Shown piece after piece: positions 17,142 through 24,724 of a stretch of DNA of 38,370 nucleotides. A program made the position numbers and the translations under genes. Origin of the DNA: RGIG8775 sp045612185. GTDB lineage: Bacteria; Bacillota; Clostridia; Oscillospirales; CAG-272. Numbering within the stretch: the first letter of the stretch is position 1; each line of letters begins with the position of its first letter. The notes beneath the pieces were generated by a model. It saw only the letters and a program-made list of their open reading frames with translations, did no database searches and was not told the origin of the DNA. The stretch covers positions 1 through 38,370 of the forward strand of contig JAZKYO010000133.1 in assembly GCA_045612185.1 (NCBI GenBank). The letters run 5' to 3'.

Positions 17142-19991
17142 ATGAAAAAAGGTTTAAAATTACTTTCTTTGCTTTTGGCGCTTTTAACAGTTATGTCGGT
17201 TGTCTCTGCCTGTGGCGGCGGTACGGATACTACTATTCCGACAGATATTACCGAGCCAAATGATACTGATGCTCCCGATATTGATACCCCCGACCCTAAC
17301 CGTCCCACAGTTAAGCCGGCTCAGGAAACAGAGGCTCCGGAAAACAATGTTCAGGTTTCTGGGGGGGCTTCGACAGACGGATACGAAAGTGCGGATGAGG
17401 TTCTCAAACTTGATTTCGAGAATGCGCCTACCGTGGCCGATTATCTCGCTTCTGTTGAGGGAACATCTATTAACCAAAGACTTAATGGCGGCGAAATTGC
17501 TGACGGAAAATGGAAGTATACCGGAACACCTTTGGCGTTCAGTGACGAGTGCGGAATCTTTGATCTCAAAGCATACAGCCTTGAGTTTGAAATGTGCTTC
17601 AACAGCTTTGTTAACAAAGACAATACGTCCGTATTTACTTTTATTACCGATGATGATGGTGTACTTGGCGGTGATTCCAGCTTTTATCAGTTAAAGATGG
17701 ATATCGACGGAAAACTGTACCACTTTAACCTTAAGACTTCATCTATTCAGATTGAGCTTGGAAAGGTTTACCATGTCAGGTACAGCATAAACAGAGAAAA
17801 CCAGAAAGCGTCTATTTATATTGACGGTTCACTGTGGGTTTCTGTAGGATACCCGCAGGAGAATAGAGCATACAATTGCTTTAGGTTCATGGATGCAGCA
17901 AGAGGTGCTGATATGTGGATAGATAATTTTGTGATTAAAGACATTGGAGCGGTTTCAGGTAAAAGTACCGAGGACAAGGTTGTGGCTATAGAGGCGGCAT
18001 ATGTTCGCGGAGGTAAGTACGCCAACGAGCCTCAGAAGCTTGCCGAGGGCAAGTATATTGATATAAAGCACCATGCATCGTCCAAAGATGTTTATCGCGA
18101 AGGTTTGGTAAAATTTGATATTTCTTCGCTCAAGCCGGGAAGCGTAAATTACACTAGATTTATGGGTAATTACGTTAATATGGGCGCTGACAGAACATTT
18201 GATGTGTACTGGATCGATTCAAACTGGAGCAGTGAAACCGTTACATATAACAATGTTCCATCCGGAAAGCTTATTGCAAAGGGTACAACCTTTGGCGGAA
18301 CCGGAGCCCCCCTTGAAATATCTAAATATATTGAAGAAGCTCTTGCTAACGGTGACAAGGAGTTCTCTATAAAGCTTGTTCCTACCTTCCAAACCGGTGA
18401 CGGGCAGACAAGAATCTATTTTGATGGCGAAAACGTACCTACAATCCATATATATGATGAAAAGCCCACCAAGAATTACTTTGAAAAGCTTGTCAGCGAT
18501 CCCGAAGCTAATGCGTCGATTTGGATATGGGCACAGAAAATGTACGATCAGTGGTATGAAAGATACCAGGCTTTGCCTGCTGTAAACGGAAATGCTCAGA
18601 GAATTATCCAAAATCCCTCTCAGTATACAAAAACAAACTTTGCATCTGGTAATGCGGGTAACTATGATTCAAGCAAAAAGTCATACAAAACAAGAACTCT
18701 TGAGGCTATTACAGACCTCGGTGAGTACGTAAGCGATGAATTTAAAAATGCCGAACTTGATATGTACGGCGGTATTATGATCGAATCGCTCAAGCAGAAG
18801 GCTACGGGATTTTTCTATACCGTGAAGATAGATGGCAGATGGTGGATGATAGACCCGCTTGGATATCCTTATATCAATATCGGTCTTAGCCATATAGACT
18901 ATTCGCTTAACGGTTCTAAGCTTCAGCGTGAAACAGCACTTAAGATATACGGTTCGTATGAAAACTGGGCGCTTCAAAGCACTAACCAGATCAGAGGCGA
19001 GCTTAATTTCAACAGTACGTTTTCTCCCAGAAGCGAGGTTAAAAATATCGTTGACGGTCTTCCTTACATGGCTCATTTCGGCGTTATGGGCAATTACGGT
19101 TCTGTAAAGGCGGTACGCGGTGACGGTAATGGAAGTACGGTGTTTACCGAAAACAATACAATGCCCGTGTTTGACCCGGACTTTGTCGGATACGCAATCA
19201 GTCATATCAAAGATAAGCTTTCAGGTGATGTGAACAATTCAAGAATTGTCGGTTATACTTCAGATAACGAGCTTCCCATGGACCCTGCGATGCTTGATAA
19301 TGCTCTTACAGTAAATCACATCAACCCCGCAAACTTCTATACCTATGCTTGTGCATGGACATGGCTTTCTAACATAACAGGCAAGGATAATCCCTCCTAT
19401 GCCGACGTTACGGACGAGCTTCGCGACCTTTACAGAGGATTCGTCTATGACAGATATTTTTATGTTGTGTCTAACGCGATTAAGTCTGTAGACCCCAATC
19501 ATATGTATATGGGATGCAGATTCCTTACAAAGGTAAATGAATCCGAATGGGTATACCGCTTTGCGGCACAGTATCTTGACTGTATGACAATTAACTGGTA
19601 CTTTGCTTGGGAACCCCAGTCTGATGCTCTGTACGGAATCGAGAAAAATGGTGATATGCCTTTTGTTGTAACAGAGTTTTATACTAAAGCGGGAGATTCC
19701 GGTCTTCCAAACATGTCGGGTGCAGGCTGGTACGTTGCAACTCAGACCGACCGCGCAGATTTCTATGAAACCTTTACTATTAAGCTTCTTGAGAGCAATA
19801 ACTGCGTAGGATGGCAGTTGTTCCACTATATGGATAACGATCCCAACAGCGGAACCTCCGACGCTTCCAGCGTTGACTCCAATAAGGGAATTTACAATAA
19901 TAACTACGAGCTTTATACAGACTTTACAGACCGCATAAAAGTGCTTAATGCAAATGTATATAAGCTTTTGGACTATTTCAAAAACAAATAA
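17142..19991 (+). CDS. Lipoprotein glycoside hydrolase paralog 2 (clan GH-A, agarase-like)
   Basis: 949 residues with the same order as paralog 1. The signal peptide ends in VSAC (Cys24) and is followed by a Pro/Asp/Glu linker. The LamG-like module (about 86-268) ends in CFRFMDAARGADMW. The DNRLRE/CBM96-like module (about 280-440) has EGLVKFDIS and SSETVTYNNVP. The catalytic region (about 445-945) has RWWMIDPLGYPY, acid/base candidate Glu710 in SDNELPM and nucleophile candidate Glu845 in VVTEFYTKAGDSG, 135 residues apart exactly as in paralog 1. AGAGAGG at 17128-17134 sets the start. It should be exported and tethered to the membrane. The next paralog begins 19 bases after the stop with no terminator between. 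Confidence 0.75.
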   Translation: MKKGLKLLSLLLALLTVMSVVSACGGGTDTTIPTDITEPNDTDAPDIDTPDPNRPTVKPAQETEAPENNVQVSGGASTDGYESADEVLKLDFENAPTVADYLASVEGTSINQRLNGGEIADGKWKYTGTPLAFSDECGIFDLKAYSLEFEMCFNSFVNKDNTSVFTFITDDDGVLGGDSSFYQLKMDIDGKLYHFNLKTSSIQIELGKVYHVRYSINRENQKASIYIDGSLWVSVGYPQENRAYNCFRFMDAARGADMWIDNFVIKDIGAVSGKSTEDKVVAIEAAYVRGGKYANEPQKLAEGKYIDIKHHASSKDVYREGLVKFDISSLKPGSVNYTRFMGNYVNMGADRTFDVYWIDSNWSSETVTYNNVPSGKLIAKGTTFGGTGAPLEISKYIEEALANGDKEFSIKLVPTFQTGDGQTRIYFDGENVPTIHIYDEKPTKNYFEKLVSDPEANASIWIWAQKMYDQWYERYQALPAVNGNAQRIIQNPSQYTKTNFASGNAGNYDSSKKSYKTRTLEAITDLGEYVSDEFKNAELDMYGGIMIESLKQKATGFFYTVKIDGRWWMIDPLGYPYINIGLSHIDYSLNGSKLQRETALKIYGSYENWALQSTNQIRGELNFNSTFSPRSEVKNIVDGLPYMAHFGVMGNYGSVKAVRGDGNGSTVFTENNTMPVFDPDFVGYAISHIKDKLSGDVNNSRIVGYTSDNELPMDPAMLDNALTVNHINPANFYTYACAWTWLSNITGKDNPSYADVTDELRDLYRGFVYDRYFYVVSNAIKSVDPNHMYMGCRFLTKVNESEWVYRFAAQYLDCMTINWYFAWEPQSDALYGIEKNGDMPFVVTEFYTKAGDSGLPNMSGAGWYVATQTDRADFYETFTIKLLESNNCVGWQLFHYMDNDPNSGTSDASSVDSNKGIYNNNYELYTDFTDRIKVLNANVYKLLDYFKNK

Positions 19992-20010
19992 ACTGCTTAC
20001 CTGAAAATTT

Positions 20011-22041
20011 ATGAAATATATTTTATCAACCGAGGCGGCATACGTGCGTGGCGGCGCGTATGCCAATACGCCTCAAAAGCTTGCTGAGGGAATGTATGCT
20101 GATATAAAGTATACTCCCGATATGGATACGTACAGAGAGGGATTGCTTAAATTTGACATCTCTCCTTTTGCGCCGGGAAGTGTAAAGTATACAAGGTTCA
20201 GCGGTGATTACGTAAATATGGAGGAGGACAGATACTTCGATATTTACGTAACCGATCCTGATTGGAACAGCGATACCGTTACCTTTAACAATAAACCAGA
20301 GGGGAAGCTTGTCGCGGAGGATATCTCCTTTAACGGAAAAAAGCCTGTCGTCGAGCTTGCCCCCTTTATAGATGAGGCGCTTGAAAAGGGCGAAAAAGAG
20401 CTTTCTGTTAGAATAGTTCCAAAATTCCAGAGCGGAGCAGGGCAGACGCGTATTCAGTTTTTGGGTGAAAATAAACCTTTCATTATGGTTTTTGACCGCA
20501 AGCCCGAGAAAAACTATTTCGAGGATCTGGTTGAAGACGAGCGTGAAAACGCCGCTATTTGGGCGTGGGCGCAGAAAATGTTTGACGAGTGGCACGCAAG
20601 ATATATATCCTTGCCGCCCGTAAACGATATGGCAAAAGCTATAGTTTCCGACGAAACTCAATACACAAAAAGCAATTACGCATCCCAACACTCAACCGAT
20701 TACGACACAAACAAAAGGCTTTACAGATCGCGAGTGCTTTCGGCGATTACCGATCTTGACGAGTATGTGACAGATGAGATCAAACAAGCTAAGCTCGACG
20801 AGTACGGCGGACTTATGGTGGAATTTCTCAAGTCAGAAGCTACGGGATTTTTCTATTCCTCAAAGATAGGCGGCAGATGGTGGATAGTCGACCCCCTCGG
20901 ATATCCCTATATCAGCGTAGGACTCAGCCATATAAACTATTCTCTTAACGGCTCGCAGCTCCAAAGGGCAAACGCGCTCAATAAGTACGGAAGCTTTGAA
21001 AATTGGGCGCTTGAAACAACGCGCCAGGTCAGAGACGAGCTTAATTTCAACAACTCTTTTTCCCCGAGAGCAGAGGTCGAAAAAATAGAAAAAGGACTTC
21101 CTTATATGGCTCATATGAGCGTTATGTCAAGCTTTGGCGCGTCAAAGGGTGTCAGAGGAAAATGTAACGGAAGTACAGTATTTGTGGCAAATAACACTAT
21201 GCCCGTGTTCGACCCCGATTTTGAGGATTATGCAAATCAATACGCAAAAGAGCGTGCAAACGATGTAAATAACCCGAAAATAATAGGTTACACCACCGAT
21301 AATGAGCTTCCTATGGATGAAGCAATGCTCGGACTTTCGCTTTCTGTAAACCATTTAAAGCCCGAAAATCACTATACCTACGCCTGCGCGTGGACCTGGC
21401 TTGTTAATATGACCGGTAAGGACAACCCCAGCTTCGGAGACGTTACAAGCGAACTAAACGACCTCTTCCGCGGCTTTGTTTACGACAGATATTTTTACGT
21501 CGTTTCAAAAGCGTTCAGGGCGGCAGATTGCAATCATATGAATATGGGATGTCGCTTCCTTACAAAATCCAAGGACTCTGAATGGGTGTATCGTTTCGCG
21601 GCTCAGTATCTTGATGTTATGACCATTAACTGGTACTTTGCGTGGGAGCCTCAGTCGGATGCGCTTTTGGGAATAGAGAAAAACGGCGATCTGCCCTTTA
21701 TGGTGACCGAATTTTATTCAAAAGCGGGAGATTCGGGATTAAAGAATACCGCGGGAGCAGGATTTTATGTTGCTACTCAGACCGACCGAGCAGATTTCTA
21801 CGAGAACTTTACATTAAAGCTTCTTGAGAGTAAAAACTGTATCGGATGGCAGCTGTTCCACTATATGGATAACGACCCAAACAGCGGTACGGCAGACGCA
21901 TCCAGCGTTAACTCCAATAAGGGTATTTACAACAATGATTATGAGCTTTATACCGACTTTACGGACCGCATTAAAGTGCTTAATAAAAATGTCTATAACC
22001 TTGTAAGCTACTTTGAAAACAAGAACGAAAAATCAATGTAA
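20011..22041 (+). CDS. Glycoside hydrolase paralog 3, lacking signal peptide and LamG-like module
   Basis: 676 residues. It begins directly at the DNRLRE/CBM96-like module (EAAYVRGGAYAN, residues 8-19), aligning with paralog 2 from about residue 284. The signal peptide, linker and LamG-like module are absent. The catalytic part is intact, with Glu432 in TDNELPM and Glu567 in MVTEFYSKAGDSG, again 135 apart; its C-terminal half is highly similar to paralog 2. No Shine-Dalgarno sequence precedes ATG 20011, and an in-frame TGA lies three codons upstream. It may be a functional intracellular enzyme, a truncated duplicate expressed poorly, or the result of a deletion or an assembly collapse between repeats. 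The open frame and conserved residues argue against long decay. Confidence 0.65.
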   Translation: MKYILSTEAAYVRGGAYANTPQKLAEGMYADIKYTPDMDTYREGLLKFDISPFAPGSVKYTRFSGDYVNMEEDRYFDIYVTDPDWNSDTVTFNNKPEGKLVAEDISFNGKKPVVELAPFIDEALEKGEKELSVRIVPKFQSGAGQTRIQFLGENKPFIMVFDRKPEKNYFEDLVEDERENAAIWAWAQKMFDEWHARYISLPPVNDMAKAIVSDETQYTKSNYASQHSTDYDTNKRLYRSRVLSAITDLDEYVTDEIKQAKLDEYGGLMVEFLKSEATGFFYSSKIGGRWWIVDPLGYPYISVGLSHINYSLNGSQLQRANALNKYGSFENWALETTRQVRDELNFNNSFSPRAEVEKIEKGLPYMAHMSVMSSFGASKGVRGKCNGSTVFVANNTMPVFDPDFEDYANQYAKERANDVNNPKIIGYTTDNELPMDEAMLGLSLSVNHLKPENHYTYACAWTWLVNMTGKDNPSFGDVTSELNDLFRGFVYDRYFYVVSKAFRAADCNHMNMGCRFLTKSKDSEWVYRFAAQYLDVMTINWYFAWEPQSDALLGIEKNGDLPFMVTEFYSKAGDSGLKNTAGAGFYVATQTDRADFYENFTLKLLESKNCIGWQLFHYMDNDPNSGTADASSVNSNKGIYNNDYELYTDFTDRIKVLNKNVYNLVSYFENKNEKSM

Positions 22042-22046
22042 CTCAA

Positions 22047-22074
22047 AAAGCCATCCGCTTTTGCGGATGGCTTT
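22047..22074. terminator. Bidirectional terminator between GH paralog 3 and pckG
   Basis: A 12-bp stem AAAGCCATCCGC/GCGGATGGCTTT with a TTTT loop lies between two convergent genes. The A-run at 22045-22049 gives a T-run for minus-strand transcripts from pckG. Confidence 0.85.
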
Positions 22075-22092
22075 AAGTTTAGTAAAATTAAA

Positions 22093-23892
22093 TTACTTAG
22101 CGGCGTTAAGTCTTGCCTCAAGAGCAGCAAGCTCATCGTACATAGTTTGGGGAACTCTGTCACCAACGAGAGCGTAGAATTCCTTGATGTTGTTGATATC
22201 TTCAAGCCAAGAATCAACGTCAACGGTGAGAAGCTCCTTGATTGTGTCAAGAGAAACATCTGCAAGACCTTCGATGTTGATATCACCAGCTTTGGGAATA
22301 TAACCGATGGGAGTGATGTCAGCATCCACCTTGCCCTCGCAACGGTCAAGAATCCACATAAGAACACGCATGTTGTCACCGAATCCGGGCCAGATAAAGT
22401 TGCCGTCAGCATCGGTGCGGAACCAGTTAACGTGGAAAATCTTGGGAGCGTTGGGGATAAGTGTGCCCATCTTGAGCCAGTGTGCCCAATAGTCACCCAT
22501 GTCATAACCAACGAAGGGTCTCATAGCCATAGGATCGCGGCGAACTACACCTACTGCGCCTGCAGCAGCTGCGGTTGTCTCGGAAGCCATGATAGAACCA
22601 ACAAACGCACCGTTCTGCCAGCTTGTGGACTGGTAAACGAGGGGAGCGGTCTTTGCACGGCGTCCGCCGAATACGATTGCGGAAATAGGAACACCTGCGG
22701 GATTAGCAAACTCCTTGGAGATGCAGGGGCAGTTAACAGCCTTGGCCGTGAAACGGGAGTTGGGATGAGCACCGGAAGTTTCAAGCTTTCTTGTTTTGTC
22801 GTAGTTCTTGTAATCCCAAGCGTTTCCTCTCCAGTCGATAGCTTCTGCGGGAGGATTGTTGTCAAGACCTTCCCACCAAACGGTGTTGTCAGCAGTGTTG
22901 TGAACAACGTTGGTGAAGATAGTGTCCTTCATAGTTGTGTAGAGAGCGTTGGGGTTGGAGTTGAGGTTTGTACCGGGAGCAACACCGAAGAATCCGTTCT
23001 CGGGGTTAACCGCCCAAAGTCTGCCGTCCTCGCCTACGCGAAGCCAAGCAATATCGTCACCTACGCACCAAACCTTGTAGCCCTTCTTCTGATAGATTTC
23101 GGGGGGAATAAGCATTGCGAGGTTGGTCTTACCGCAAGCAGAGGGGAACGCAGCACAAACGTACTTGGTTTCTCCGTCGGGGTACTCAACGCCAAGGATA
23201 AGCATATGCTCAGCCATCCAGTTCTCCTTGCGTCCAAGGTAGGAAGCAATACGGAGAGCAAAGCACTTCTTACCAAGAAGAACGTTTCCACCGTAGCCGG
23301 AGTTAACAGACCAGATTGTGTTGTCCTCGGGGAAATGAACGATGTATCTATTTTCTTCATCAAGCTCTGCTCTTGCGTGAAGACCCTTGATATAGTCAGC
23401 GCTGTCTCCAAGAGCCTCAAGAACGTCAAGACCAACGCGGGTCATGATAAGCATGTTGAGAACAACGTAGATAGAGTCGGTAAGCTCAATACCGTACTTG
23501 GCGAAAGGAGAACCAACAACGCTCATGGAATAGGGGATAACGTACATGGTCTGACCCTTCATAGAACCTGCGTAGAGCTTGGAGAGCTTAGCGTAGCACT
23601 CCTTGGGATCCATCCAGTTATTGATGTTACCTGCATCCTCTTTCTTAGATGTGCAGATAAATGTTCTGCCCTCAACACGAGCAACGTCATTGATAGCAGT
23701 TCTGTGGAGGTAGCAACCGGGAAGCTTGTCCTGGTTAAGCTTGATCATTTCGCCTGTAGCACAAGCTTCAGCGCGAAGAGCCTCAGCCTGAGCTTCGGAA
23801 CCGTCGATAAGAACGATCTTGTCAGGCTGTGTCATAGCAGCCATCTCGTCGATCCAGCTGTTGACATACTTGTTGTTTGTAATGTTTGCCAT
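22093..23892 (-). CDS. pckG: Phosphoenolpyruvate carboxykinase (GTP)
   Basis: 599 residues, the normal size for the GTP-dependent enzyme, which interconverts oxaloacetate plus GTP with PEP, CO2 and GDP. The kinase-1a loop FPSACGKTNLAM (249-260) includes the reactive Cys253 of the GTP class; the ATP class lacks it. The omega-loop and nucleotide-binding segments such as GVVRRDPMAMRPFVGYDMGDY are also present. In fermenting anaerobes it often runs toward oxaloacetate to feed succinate or propionate formation. AAGGAG precedes the start on the minus strand (23900-23905). A long antisense open frame overlaps it but is a codon-usage shadow. Confidence 0.97.
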   Translation of the reverse strand: MANITNNKYVNSWIDEMAAMTQPDKIVLIDGSEAQAEALRAEACATGEMIKLNQDKLPGCYLHRTAINDVARVEGRTFICTSKKEDAGNINNWMDPKECYAKLSKLYAGSMKGQTMYVIPYSMSVVGSPFAKYGIELTDSIYVVLNMLIMTRVGLDVLEALGDSADYIKGLHARAELDEENRYIVHFPEDNTIWSVNSGYGGNVLLGKKCFALRIASYLGRKENWMAEHMLILGVEYPDGETKYVCAAFPSACGKTNLAMLIPPEIYQKKGYKVWCVGDDIAWLRVGEDGRLWAVNPENGFFGVAPGTNLNSNPNALYTTMKDTIFTNVVHNTADNTVWWEGLDNNPPAEAIDWRGNAWDYKNYDKTRKLETSGAHPNSRFTAKAVNCPCISKEFANPAGVPISAIVFGGRRAKTAPLVYQSTSWQNGAFVGSIMASETTAAAAGAVGVVRRDPMAMRPFVGYDMGDYWAHWLKMGTLIPNAPKIFHVNWFRTDADGNFIWPGFGDNMRVLMWILDRCEGKVDADITPIGYIPKAGDINIEGLADVSLDTIKELLTVDVDSWLEDINNIKEFYALVGDRVPQTMYDELAALEARLNAAK

Positions 23893-23966
23893 TTCAAATC
23901 TCCTTATATATTAGTGTAATTGTTTGACGTGATTAATAAATTTAAATCAAACCTTATCCATTATAT

Positions 23967-23995
23967 ATAATACAACATTTTTCAGAATTTTTCAA
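23967..23995 (-). promoter_or_regulatory. Probable promoter of pckG
   Basis: On the minus strand TTGAAA (23990-23995) lies 17 bp from TATTAT (23967-23972). An overlapping TATAAT at 23960-23965 has no -35 at the right distance. Confidence 0.5.
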
Positions 23996-24044
23996 GTACA
24001 AAAGAGAATGTTACACTTTGTTAACAATTAGACAAAGATTTTTT

Positions 24045-24058
24045 CGAACAAATGTTTA
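24045..24058. promoter_or_regulatory. LexA (SOS) box of lexA
   Basis: CGAACAAATGTTTA differs little from the Gram-positive SOS box CGAAC-N4-GTTCG. It overlaps the lexA -35 element, as expected for autorepression. Confidence 0.7.
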
Positions 24059-24083
24059 CAAAACACGAAAAATGTGATACAAT
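24055..24083 (+). promoter_or_regulatory. Promoter of lexA
   Basis: TTTACA (24055-24060) and TACAAT (24078-24083) are 17 bp apart, with TGA just before the -10 (extended -10). The -35 shares bases with the LexA box. Confidence 0.75.
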
Positions 24084-24121
24084 ATACAAGAAAAGAGCAA
24101 TTTTTGAAGCGAGGTATAGGA

Positions 24122-24724
24122 ATGAGAAAATTAAAGCCGCGTGAGCAGAGTGTCTATGATTATATTGCTGACGCTATATCCGAAAATGGATATGCCCCGA
24201 GTGTAAGAGATATTGAAAAGGCGTTGGGGTTTAAAAGTACCTCTACAGTTCATATGTATATAAACCGCCTTGAAGAATTTGGGCTTATCAAAAAGATGGA
24301 CGGAAAGAGCAGAGCAATAACCCTTACGGGAAGTTCACCTGCGGGAACCAGTAAAGTTCCCGTGTTGGGCAAGGTTACCGCCGGAATGCCTATTCTTGCC
24401 GCCCAGAACTTTGACGGATATATTGACTTTGTTACCGAAACAAAAAAGTATGATCCAAAAAACCTGTTTGCGCTTAAGGTTTCGGGTGTCAGCATGATAG
24501 AGGCGGGAATAATGGACGGAGATTACGTCATAGTTAACAGATGTGATTATGCCGAAAACGGTGACATAATAGTCGCGCTTATAGAGGACGAGGCAACCGT
24601 TAAGACTTTTTATAAGGAAAACGGTCATTTCAGACTCCAGCCCGAAAACAAAACGCTTGAACCGATAATAGTCAAAGAAATGTCGGTTTTAGGCAGAGTG
24701 GTGGCAAGCGTCAGGTTTTATTGA
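24122..24724 (+). CDS. lexA: SOS repressor LexA
   Basis: 200 residues from ATG 24122, chosen because GAGG lies at 24111-24114; the open frame extends upstream to 24074, but that start falls inside the promoter. The N-terminal winged helix-turn-helix (about 1-68) has the LexA recognition helix segment SVRDIEKALGFKS. The C-terminal S24 peptidase domain has the cleavage site Ala87-Gly88 (TAGMPILA), nucleophile Ser124 (GVSM) and general base Lys161 (ATVKTF). RecA filaments trigger self-cleavage and release of DNA-repair genes. Its 3' end overlaps the convergent flippase gene by 36 bp. Confidence 0.96.
   Translation: MRKLKPREQSVYDYIADAISENGYAPSVRDIEKALGFKSTSTVHMYINRLEEFGLIKKMDGKSRAITLTGSSPAGTSKVPVLGKVTAGMPILAAQNFDGYIDFVTETKKYDPKNLFALKVSGVSMIEAGIMDGDYVIVNRCDYAENGDIIVALIEDEATVKTFYKENGHFRLQPENKTLEPIIVKEMSVLGRVVASVRFY

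Noticed and set aside
22147..23919. A 590-codon open frame antisense to pckG
   Set aside because: It mirrors almost the whole pckG gene, shows no domain motif or ribosome-binding site, and is explained by the strong codon bias of pckG. The sense protein is unambiguous.
24018..24027. TTGTTAACAA as a Rex operator for pckG
   Set aside because: Rex sites need two half-sites TTGTTAA and TTAACAA separated by about four bases; here the halves are fused and the neighbouring partial half is at the wrong distance.
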